Shown in pieces: positions 57,887-64,000 of a stretch of 64,000 nucleotides of DNA. Every line of letters starts with the position of its first letter. Position 1 is the stretch's first letter. The notes under the pieces are model-generated. The model was not told the origin of the DNA. It saw only the letters and a program-made list of their open reading frames with translations, and ran no database searches. Source of the stretch: an uncultured Bacteroidota bacterium. Its GTDB lineage: Bacteria; Bacteroidota; Bacteroidia; Bacteroidales; P3. The stretch spans positions 149,106 to 213,105 of the forward strand of contig CACYSB010000010.1 in NCBI GenBank assembly GCA_902777005.1, read 5' to 3'. The position numbers and the translations under genes were made by a program.

Positions 57887-58713
57887 ATGTAAAAGTCCAA
57901 AAGTGTCTCGCGGTCTTTGCTCTTTGCTTTGCGCTTATCTTTCGGCATATCAACATTTACTGCGCCCCAACTAAAGCGTTGCTTTATGGCAGACACCTGC
58001 TTCTTGTAGAAAGGTGACTGATGAGCCGGATTGCGTTTCAAAGGGGCCGGCAGAGTGGCTGCAAGCTGAGCTGCTTCTGTCTGGCTGAGCCGCTTGGCGG
58101 AGTGACCGAAGTAATGCTGCGATGCCGCCTCGGCACCGTAGATGCCGTCGCCGAACTCGATGATGTTGAGATATACTTCCATGATGCGGCGCTTGCCCCA
58201 TACGGCTTCTATCATTACAGTGTAGTAAGCCTCGAATGCTTTGCGCACCATGTTGCGCGAGTGCGGCAGAAAGGCATTCTTGGCCGTCTGGTTGCTGATG
58301 GTGCTGCCCCCACGGAAGCGGCGCCCACTTTTGTTCTCGCGGTAGGCTTGCTTTAGCTGCTTGACGTCGAAGCCATGATGATACATAAAGAGACCGTCCT
58401 CGGCATATACCACGGCGGTAATCAGATTGTTGGAGATGCTGTCGAGCGGCACATAGTCGCGCTCGAAACGCACCTCGCGTCCCTTCTCGAAGAGCTGCTG
58501 GTTGAAGCGCTGCACCATGAGTGGCGTAAGCGGAGGATTGATGAACCAACCCAGGAGCACTTGCAGGACAGTAAAGAGCCACAATCCCACAACGCCTACC
58601 CACAATACTCGCCACACCTTGCCGAAGAAGCCCAACTGGCGCCACGGTATAAGGCCTGCCTTCCGGCTTGAGCCCTTGGTTTTTATCGGTTTAGACGATT
58701 TACCTTTTGCCAT
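57865..58713 (-). CDS. mtgA: monofunctional biosynthetic peptidoglycan transglycosylase
   Basis: 282 residues. It polymerises lipid II into glycan strands. One N-terminal membrane helix (about 30-52) anchors a GT51 domain with VYAEDGLFMYHHGFD (catalytic Glu), RRFRGGSTISNQTAKNAFL and KRRIMEVYLNIIEFGDGIYG. No transpeptidase domain follows, which separates it from class A PBPs. Its lysine-rich tail is short. It is transcribed from the promoter at 58724-58731, divergent to gapA. Confidence 0.95.
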   Translation of the reverse strand: MAKGKSSKPIKTKGSSRKAGLIPWRQLGFFGKVWRVLWVGVVGLWLFTVLQVLLGWFINPPLTPLMVQRFNQQLFEKGREVRFERDYVPLDSISNNLITAVVYAEDGLFMYHHGFDVKQLKQAYRENKSGRRFRGGSTISNQTAKNAFLPHSRNMVRKAFEAYYTVMIEAVWGKRRIMEVYLNIIEFGDGIYGAEAASQHYFGHSAKRLSQTEAAQLAATLPAPLKRNPAHQSPFYKKQVSAIKQRFSWGAVNVDMPKDKRKAKSKDRETLLDFYIWTKRQK

Positions 58714-58723
58714 ATTCGTGATG

Positions 58724-58731
58724 CAAAGATA
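58724..58731 (-). promoter_or_regulatory. promoter for mtgA-xerD
   Basis: TATCTTTG on the minus strand, about 10 bases before the mtgA ATG. Confidence 0.5.
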
Positions 58732-58773
58732 CGAAAATAATAAAAATCATTTGCATATATCTAAAATGTTTCT

Positions 58774-58781
58774 TATTTTTG
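58774..58781 (+). promoter_or_regulatory. promoter for the gapA operon
   Basis: TATTTTTG with TTTG at 58750-58753 (20-base spacer), 53 bases before the gapA start. Confidence 0.65.
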
Positions 58782-58834
58782 TACACTCAAAGTTAAAGCA
58801 ACAAACAATACAAAACATTAAAAAACAAAATACT

Positions 58835-59842
58835 ATGGCAAAAGTAGCAATCAACGGCTTCGGCCGAATTGGAAGAATGAGCTTCCGCGCAATGCTCGCC
58901 CACCCCGAGCTGGAAATCGTCGCTATCAACGACCTGACCGATGCCAAAACCCTGGCATACCTGTTCAAATACGACTCCGTGCATGAGAATTTCGACGGCG
59001 AAGTGTACGCCGACGGCGACTGCCTCGTGGTCAACGGCAAGAAAGTGAAGATATATGCCGAGCGCGACCCGCAGAACCTGCCTTGGAAAGACCTTGGCGT
59101 CGACATCGTGGTCGAGTCGACCGGTCTGTTCAAGAAACGTGAGCAGATGATGAAGCACATCAACGCCGGTGCCAAGAAGGTCATCCTGACCGTACCTGCC
59201 GGCAAGGCCGACGACGTGGACGCCACCGTCGTGATGGGTGTCAACGATAACGTCCTGACCAAGGAGATGCAGCTCGTCAGCAACGCCAGCTGCACCACCA
59301 ACTGCCTGGCCCCCGTTGCCAAGGTGCTGAACGACAAGTTCGGTATCAAGCGTGGTCTGATGAACACCGTCCACAGCTACACCAACGACCAGAAGATCCT
59401 CGACCAGCCGCACAGCGACCTCCGTCGTGCCCGTGCCGCCGCCGTCAGCATCATCCCCACCTCCAGCGGCGCCGCCAAGGCCGTGGGTCTGGTAATCCCC
59501 GAACTGATGGGCAAGCTGGATGGCTTCGCCATGCGCGTCCCCACTCCCGACGGCAGCGTCGTTGACCTGACCGCCGAGCTGAACTGCAACGTCACCAAGG
59601 AGGATATCAACAACGCCGTGAAGGAAGCCGCCAACGGTGCCATGAAGGGCGTCCTCCAGTATGTCGACGAGCCCATCGTAAGCATCGACATCATCGACAA
59701 CACCCACAGCAGCATCTTCGACAGCCTGCTGACTCAGGTGATGGACGGCAACTTCGTGAAGATCGTCAGCTGGTATGACAACGAGAAGGGTTACAGCACC
59801 CGCGTTGGCGACCTGGCTGCCAAACTCGCCAAGCTGCTCTAA
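58835..59842 (+). CDS. gapA: glyceraldehyde-3-phosphate dehydrogenase
   Basis: 335 residues from MAKVAINGFGRIGRM. This glycolytic enzyme oxidises glyceraldehyde 3-phosphate with NAD+ and phosphate. The catalytic cysteine is in SNASCTTNCLAP. Also present are HSYTNDQKILDQPHSDLRRAR, the phosphate-site PTSSGAAKAVG and the C-terminal SWYDNEKGYSTRV. An open frame extends upstream to 58502 but crosses mtgA and the promoter. fabG follows with one base between stop and start. Confidence 0.97.
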   Translation: MAKVAINGFGRIGRMSFRAMLAHPELEIVAINDLTDAKTLAYLFKYDSVHENFDGEVYADGDCLVVNGKKVKIYAERDPQNLPWKDLGVDIVVESTGLFKKREQMMKHINAGAKKVILTVPAGKADDVDATVVMGVNDNVLTKEMQLVSNASCTTNCLAPVAKVLNDKFGIKRGLMNTVHSYTNDQKILDQPHSDLRRARAAAVSIIPTSSGAAKAVGLVIPELMGKLDGFAMRVPTPDGSVVDLTAELNCNVTKEDINNAVKEAANGAMKGVLQYVDEPIVSIDIIDNTHSSIFDSLLTQVMDGNFVKIVSWYDNEKGYSTRVGDLAAKLAKLL

Positions 59843-59843
59843 T

Positions 59844-60500
59844 ATGCTCTTAGAAAATAAGACTGCAATCGTGACCGGTGCCACCCGTGGCATCGGTCAC
59901 GCTATCGCCCTCGGCGTGAAAGCCAAGGGTTACGCCGCCGATGTAGCAGACTATGCCTCCGCTCAGGCGTTGGTAAAAGAGGTGCTCGCCGACTTTGGCA
60001 ATGTGGACATCCTTATCAATAACGCCGGCATCACTGACGACGCCGCCGTAAAGCGCATGACAGAGGAACAATTCGACCACGTGATTGGCACCAACCTCAA
60101 GAGTGTCTTCTGCATGACCAAGGCCGTACAGCCCGCCATGTGGAAACAGGGACACGGTTCCATTGTCAACATCGGCTCTGTGGTTGGCATAGCAGGCAAC
60201 TATAATCAAGCCAACTACGCCGCCTCCAAGGCAGGCATCATAGGCTTCAGCAAGAGCTGCGCCAAGGAGTTCGCCGCCCGCAACATACGCGTCAATGTTG
60301 TAGCTCCGGGCTTTGTGCAGACGGAGATGACCGCCGACATACCGAAGGAGCTGATGGACACATGGTGCAGCCGCATCCCCATGAAGCGCCCCGGTACCCC
60401 CGACGAGGTAGCCAACTGCTGCGTGTTCCTCGCCAGCGACATGTCGAGCTACATCACCAGTGTCGTGCTGCCCATGTGTGGAGGAATGGAAGATGCGTAA
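59844..60500 (+). CDS. fabG: 3-oxoacyl-ACP reductase with an internal deletion
   Basis: 218 residues, about 27-30 shorter than the roughly 245-250 normal for FabG. The short-chain dehydrogenase motifs are there: TGATRGIGHA (cofactor loop), NNAGI, and the catalytic Ser-Tyr-Lys in NIGSVVGIAG and NYAASKAG. Between HAIAL and GVKAKGYAADVADY the segment with beta-2/alpha-2 of the Rossmann fold (normally about 30 residues) is missing in frame. That segment binds the adenosine ribose or phosphate, so activity is doubtful. It may be a real deletion or an assembly error. Its last codons overlap the next gene by 8 bases. Confidence 0.9.
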   Translation: MLLENKTAIVTGATRGIGHAIALGVKAKGYAADVADYASAQALVKEVLADFGNVDILINNAGITDDAAVKRMTEEQFDHVIGTNLKSVFCMTKAVQPAMWKQGHGSIVNIGSVVGIAGNYNQANYAASKAGIIGFSKSCAKEFAARNIRVNVVAPGFVQTEMTADIPKELMDTWCSRIPMKRPGTPDEVANCCVFLASDMSSYITSVVLPMCGGMEDA

Positions 60501-61389
60501 TTTTACTCTTCTTTTGGGTTTCGTTCTGCTGTTTGCCGCTTGCGGCGGACACAAGGAACCGACTGCCCTTAACGACACCGTCACCGACGACTACGGCCGC
60601 ACCGTCGTGGTGCCCGCGCAGCCGCAGCGTGTGGTAAGCCTCTCCCCTGCCGTCACCGAGATTATCTATGCCCTCGGCGCACAGGACATACTCGTGGGCC
60701 GCACCGACTTCTGCGAGTATCCGGCTGAAGCACAGGATATCCCCAGCGTCGGCGGCATCAGCAACCTCAACGTCGAGAGCATCATGTCGCGCAATCCCGA
60801 CCTCGTCATCAGTGGTTCCATGGTTGGCAAGAAAGTCACCGACCAGATGGACGCCATGGGCATACCCATGGTCTGCGTCATCGAGAAGCCCCACTTCGAA
60901 GCCCTCTACGACAATATCGCCGCCATCGGACGTCTGGTAAACAAAAAGTCTGCCGCCGACTCGTTAATTGATAATATTAAATTGGTAATTGAGAAATTGA
61001 TTGCACACAACGATAATTCTCAATTCTCAACTCTCAATTCTCAATTACCATCGGTCTACTATGTCGTCGGCTTCGGCGCCAGCGGCAACTTCACCGCTGG
61101 TGGCAACACCTTCATCAACGACATAATCCGCATGGCCGGTGGCCGCAACATCGCCGAAGACATCGAGGGCTGGAGCTACAGCCTGGAAGCTCTCGTACAG
61201 GAAGACCCCGACTATATCATCGTGCGCCGCGAGGACAGCGCCGCCTTCTGTGGCATGAAGCCCTACAACCGCCTCAGTGCCGTCCGCAACGGCCACGTCA
61301 TCGGCATCGTCAGCGGCACCCTCGACCTGCAGGTACCCCGCAACATAGACGCCATACTTTATCTCCGTCAACGAATGAACAATCAATAA
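60493..61389 (+). CDS. ABC-type metal/cobalamin substrate-binding lipoprotein (BtuF/FhuD fold)
   Basis: 298 residues. The lipoprotein signal MRNFTLLLGFVLLFAAC leads to a helical-backbone metal-receptor domain: DDYGRTVVVPAQPQRVVSLSP, ALGAQDILVGRTDFCEYP, NPDLVI and, near the end, LSAVRNGHVIGI. Proteins of this fold capture cobalamin, haem or ferric siderophores for an inner-membrane ABC importer. No permease or ATPase is next to it. A cobalamin role is attractive given the B12 riboswitch at 7.9 kb but is unproven. An AT-rich heptad-repeat stretch (about 60961-61050) inserts NDNSQFSTLNSQLP-type sequence between the two lobes. Confidence 0.85.
   Translation: MRNFTLLLGFVLLFAACGGHKEPTALNDTVTDDYGRTVVVPAQPQRVVSLSPAVTEIIYALGAQDILVGRTDFCEYPAEAQDIPSVGGISNLNVESIMSRNPDLVISGSMVGKKVTDQMDAMGIPMVCVIEKPHFEALYDNIAAIGRLVNKKSAADSLIDNIKLVIEKLIAHNDNSQFSTLNSQLPSVYYVVGFGASGNFTAGGNTFINDIIRMAGGRNIAEDIEGWSYSLEALVQEDPDYIIVRREDSAAFCGMKPYNRLSAVRNGHVIGIVSGTLDLQVPRNIDAILYLRQRMNNQ
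61014..61048 (+). repeat. heptad tandem repeat inside the substrate-binding lipoprotein gene
   Basis: Five heptads (TAATTCT, CAATTCT, CAACTCT, CAATTCT, CAATTAC) in a markedly AT-rich stretch of an otherwise GC-rich gene. They are translated in frame as part of a linker-like segment. Confidence 0.75.
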
Positions 61390-61390
61390 T

Positions 61391-61999
61391 ATGGACAAAT
61401 TAAGTTACGCATTAGGCCACAACATCGGCCACCAACTGATAGGAATGGGCCTCCAGAAGAGCCTTAACATCGAAGACTACACCGCTGCCATCGCCGACGT
61501 GCTGCAAGGCCGCCAGCCCAAGATGAGCCACAGCGAGGTCAACGAGGTGCTTGAGCACTACTTCACCGAGCTCGAGGAGCGCCAGCAGGCCGAGGCCGCC
61601 GAGCGTGGCAAAGCAGCCCGCAGCAAGGGCGAAGCCTTCCTCAACCGCAACAAGCTGCGCCCAGAAGTGACCTCCACCGCCAGCGGCCTCCAGTATGAGG
61701 TCGTCAAGCAGGGCACCGGCCGTCAGCCCAAAGCCAGCGACACCGTGCGCTGCCACTACGAGGGCACCCTCATCGACGGCACCGTCTTCGACTCCAGCTA
61801 CCGCCGCAACCAGCCCGCCGAGTTCGGTCTCCGCCAAGTCATCGCCGGCTGGACGGAAGGTGTGCAGCTCATGAAAGAAGGCTCCATCTTCAAGTTCTAC
61901 ATCCCATACAACCTCGCCTACGGCGAACGCGGCGCCGGCGCTGACATACCGCCCTATGCCGCCCTCATCTTCACCGTCGAGTTGATAAAGGTTCTATAA
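61391..61999 (+). CDS. FKBP-type peptidyl-prolyl cis-trans isomerase
   Basis: 202 residues. Residues 1-90 are the helical FKBP_N dimerisation domain (MDKLSYALGHNIGHQLIG ... LEERQQAEAAERGKA). Residues 95-202 are the isomerase domain (SGLQYEVVKQGTGRQPKASD, HYEGTLIDGTVFDSSYRR, VIAGWTEGVQLMKEGS, IPPYAALIFTVELIKV). No signal peptide is visible, so it resembles cytoplasmic FklB more than exported FkpA/Mip. It starts one base after the lipoprotein stop and ends the gapA operon. Confidence 0.93.
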   Translation: MDKLSYALGHNIGHQLIGMGLQKSLNIEDYTAAIADVLQGRQPKMSHSEVNEVLEHYFTELEERQQAEAAERGKAARSKGEAFLNRNKLRPEVTSTASGLQYEVVKQGTGRQPKASDTVRCHYEGTLIDGTVFDSSYRRNQPAEFGLRQVIAGWTEGVQLMKEGSIFKFYIPYNLAYGERGAGADIPPYAALIFTVELIKVL

Positions 62000-62091
62000 A
62001 CAAGCGCAGAGCCTAAATAATAATCCGAGCCCCGCCGGGGGCAAGAGGTGCTGTAGAAGAACCAATCCTCTCAATACGTCAAAGAACACTC

Positions 62092-62119
62092 GCGCCGCCT
62101 CCATTAAAAGAAGCGGCGC
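62092..62119. repeat. second hairpin of the duplicated 3' cassette, copy 2
   Basis: GCGCCGCCTC/GAAGCGGCGC-type stem, the inverted counterpart of 18210-18237. On its outer side the minus strand reads TGTTCTTTGACG (about 62077-62088), the boxA-like block. Confidence 0.75.
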
Positions 62120-62130
62120 ATATATAATAT

Positions 62131-62156
62131 AAGGCCCTCCCGACCGGAAGGGCCTT
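62131..62156. terminator. terminator between the FKBP gene and the last BspA-like gene
   Basis: An eleven-position stem AAGGCCCTCCC/CGGAAGGGCCTT (one mismatch) with T/A tails on both sides. It is the inverted copy of the terminator at 18173-18198. Confidence 0.85.
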
Positions 62157-62216
62157 TTTTAACTAAACTTTAACACAACGGCCAGTGTAACATTTTCATA
62201 AACACATACTGCCGCA

Positions 62217-63884
62217 TCACCTTACAACCACCACCTTGCGGGCTGGCAGTGTGCCAACTTTAATCATGTAGGTGCCGCTGACGGGCGTGTCGAAACGTAG
62301 TGGAGCATAGTCGTCCTGTTTGGTAGCCAGCACACGGCCGCTCACGTCATAGAGCGTCACATTGTTGCCGTCAGCCCCCTCGACCACTATCTGTCCTTGG
62401 CTGGAATACACCTTGGCGTTCAAGACATCCACTCCATCGATACCCTCCTGGGTGATATAGATGGTGTCGTGGATGACGATGGTGTCATACACTGTGTTGA
62501 TGATAGTGTCATATTGCATTAGCGTATCCATCAATGTAATATAGGTGGTGTCATGCACATATATGTTGTTTATCATTGTTGTGGTGTCATGTATGTAAAT
62601 ATAAACGGTGTCGCATGGTGTATCATTTGCAGAAACAAATATGGCCGAGAGAGCAGTATCGGATGTCACTACAAGGCTGTATGGGTTATCGGTGACACCG
62701 TTGTTCCATTGCAGGAACAGATATCCGGCAGCAGGGATGGCATTGATGACAGCCGTCGGAGATTGGCACGTGGGCTGGGTAAGCACCGTTACGCTGCCCA
62801 TAGTCTCGTCGGCGGGGGTGGCACTAAATGTGAATCCTGCCGCTTCGACGAAGTTGGAGAAATAACTCCACCGGGAATAGTACGACATCTGACTCCCACA
62901 TGGAATATAGATAGGGATATTTATTGGGACGCCTGCAAAGCAATCAGTACCCAACAAAGGTGCAACACTCGCTTCTGAATGTATTTCTGTCAGGCCGGTA
63001 CAGCCGCGGAAGGCACTACTACCAATGCTTGTGACGGAGTTCGGGATGGTAACAGAGGTCAAGCCGGTACAGCTCCTGAAGGCATACTCGCCAATGCTTG
63101 TGACGGAGTTCGGGATGGTGACTGAGGTCAAGCCGGTACAGTAGTAGAAGGCCTGGTATCCTATGCTTGTGACGGAGTTCGGGATGGTGACAGTGGTCAA
63201 GCCGGTACAGTCCTGGAAGGCATTGCCACCAATGCTTGTGACGGAGTTCGGGATGGTGACAGAGGTCAAGCCGGTACAGCCGGAGAAGGCATAGTTGCCA
63301 ATGCTTGTGACGGAGTTCGGGATGGTGACAGTGGTCAAGCCGGTACAGTTGGAGAAGGCATGGTTGCCAATGCTTGTGACGGAGTCCGGGATGGTGACAG
63401 AGGTCAAGCCGGTGCAGCCGAAGAAGGTTTGGGTTTCAATGCTTGTGACGGAGTTCGGGATGGTGACAGAGGTCAAGCCAGTACAGCCGTAGAAGGCTCT
63501 ACTACCAATGCTTGTGACGGAGTTCGGGATGGTGACAGTGGTCATGCCGGTACAGCCGGAGAAGGTAGATTGGTCAATGCTTGTGACGGAGTTCGGGATG
63601 GTGACAGAGGTCAAGCCGGTACATCCTACGAAGGCATACACTCCAATGCTTGTGACGGAATATGTGACATTATTGTATGTCACGCTGGCGGGAATGACAA
63701 GGTCACCTGTAAGATTAGTGTACCGTGGGCTCCCACCATTTTCATACGTCACCTGTGCATTGCCATCCACAATGTTGTAATACAGCGTCTGCCCGCTGGG
63801 GGCGACGGCTGAAAAGGTGTAGGCCCATGCCGATGTGGCACACAGAGCCATAATGGTTAATAACAGTAGTCGTTTTGCTTTCAT
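62217..63884 (-). CDS. BspA-like leucine-rich-repeat surface protein with T9SS C-terminal domain
   Basis: 555 residues from MKAKRLLLLTIMALCATSAWA, a signal peptide. One diverged and nine nearly identical BspA repeats follow (VTIPNSVTSIGNYAFSGC), encoded by exact 69-bp units between about 63000 and 63660. Then come a Cys-containing cap, one InlB-B-like repeat (GYLFLQWNNGVTDNPYS), a stalk of HDTTYI/HDTIYI-like units, and a sorting domain ending GTYMIKVGTLPARKVVVVR. The start upstream at 63974 is rejected in favour of the signal peptide start. The 3' end and downstream terminator are shared with the FnIII gene at 18.1 kb. Confidence 0.9.
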   Translation of the reverse strand: MKAKRLLLLTIMALCATSAWAYTFSAVAPSGQTLYYNIVDGNAQVTYENGGSPRYTNLTGDLVIPASVTYNNVTYSVTSIGVYAFVGCTGLTSVTIPNSVTSIDQSTFSGCTGMTTVTIPNSVTSIGSRAFYGCTGLTSVTIPNSVTSIETQTFFGCTGLTSVTIPDSVTSIGNHAFSNCTGLTTVTIPNSVTSIGNYAFSGCTGLTSVTIPNSVTSIGGNAFQDCTGLTTVTIPNSVTSIGYQAFYYCTGLTSVTIPNSVTSIGEYAFRSCTGLTSVTIPNSVTSIGSSAFRGCTGLTEIHSEASVAPLLGTDCFAGVPINIPIYIPCGSQMSYYSRWSYFSNFVEAAGFTFSATPADETMGSVTVLTQPTCQSPTAVINAIPAAGYLFLQWNNGVTDNPYSLVVTSDTALSAIFVSANDTPCDTVYIYIHDTTTMINNIYVHDTTYITLMDTLMQYDTIINTVYDTIVIHDTIYITQEGIDGVDVLNAKVYSSQGQIVVEGADGNNVTLYDVSGRVLATKQDDYAPLRFDTPVSGTYMIKVGTLPARKVVVVR

Positions 63885-64000
63885 ACAGTCAGTTTTTTTT
63901 TTGCCCCGGTCCTCCAACAGAGCATCCATACATACCGATAAGAAAAGCCATGAGGTTATGTGCATCTGTTGCAATGCTTTTCCTGTTTTGCCGCTTCCGC
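63885..64000 (-). other. 5' region of the last BspA-like gene (leader, cut by window edge)
   Basis: Non-coding stretch with a run of eleven or twelve A residues just before the start codon (plus-strand T tract). A 15-base block (63949-63963) is identical to part of the FnIII gene leader at 15211-15225. CAACAG/CTGTTG can pair across about 50 bases. The promoter must lie beyond the window. Confidence 0.4.

Noticed and set aside
63000..63660. Regularly spaced 69-bp repeats that could be taken for CRISPR
   Set aside because: They code for consecutive leucine-rich repeats with no unique spacers.

Overview
The window looks like chromosome of an uncultured member of the Bacteroidales (Bacteroidota). 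The evidence is: several promoters of the Bacteroidota type (a TAnnTTTG box about 19-20 bases after TTTG); many BspA-type leucine-rich-repeat surface proteins and other cargo ending in type IX secretion (T9SS) C-terminal domains; a DUF3098 gene next to ftsX; and a strictly anaerobic gene set (class III ribonucleotide reductase, [FeFe] hydrogenases, PPDK and ATP-type PEPCK). No rRNA, tRNA, CRISPR array, complete IS element or prophage was recognised.

Layout. 1-4.1 kb: a large BspA-like protein (minus) with a structured 5' leader, then AT-rich short tandem repeats. 4.1-8.0 kb (minus): nrdD-nrdG behind an adenosylcobalamin riboswitch, then a lipoprotein and a nitroreductase. 8.4-14.6 kb (plus): P5C dehydrogenase, a small lipoprotein, an M28 peptidase, a T9SS-exported M14 carboxypeptidase and a GlsB-like membrane protein. 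15-18.1 kb: a fibronectin-type-III repeat surface protein. 18.3-23.6 kb (minus): dapD-lipoprotein, dnaN, ftsX-DUF3098, uppP-truB. 23.8-25.7 kb (plus): ftcD and a 40-residue lipoprotein. 25.7-30.3 kb (minus): priA, SRP RNA, a ZIP transporter and prfB. 30.6-33.5 kb (plus): a hypothetical exported protein and dxs. 33.6-36.1 kb (minus): argS and an acyl-ACP thioesterase. 36.5-38.9 kb: a second BspA-like protein. 39.5-42.1 kb: clpC. 42.1-43.2 kb (minus): an ATP-grasp protein.

43.3-56.7 kb (minus) is the most striking stretch. It holds eight tightly spaced genes with one promoter at the front and one strong terminator at the end: ppdK, a thioredoxin-like [2Fe-2S] protein, a PAS-containing sensory [FeFe]-hydrogenase homologue (HydS type), a SpoIIE-type phosphatase, a group-B-like [FeFe] hydrogenase, pckA, a BspA-like protein and gcvP. 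It reads as a combined PEP/pyruvate node, hydrogen metabolism and hydrogen-sensing operon. 57-62 kb: xerD-mtgA (minus) diverge from gapA-fabG-substrate-binding lipoprotein-FKBP (plus). The window ends with a fourth BspA-like gene whose 3' end and terminator are a near copy of those at 18 kb.

The most unusual layer is repeats and small rearrangements. There is a six-copy intergenic hairpin family; heptad short tandem repeats, two of them inside genes; two copies of a GTTTCATGAAAC-centred palindrome, one inside priA; three 42-bp units inserted in frame in truB; a duplicated 3'-end/terminator cassette; and apparent internal losses of about 90-100 bp in fabG (in frame) and gcvP (frameshifting).
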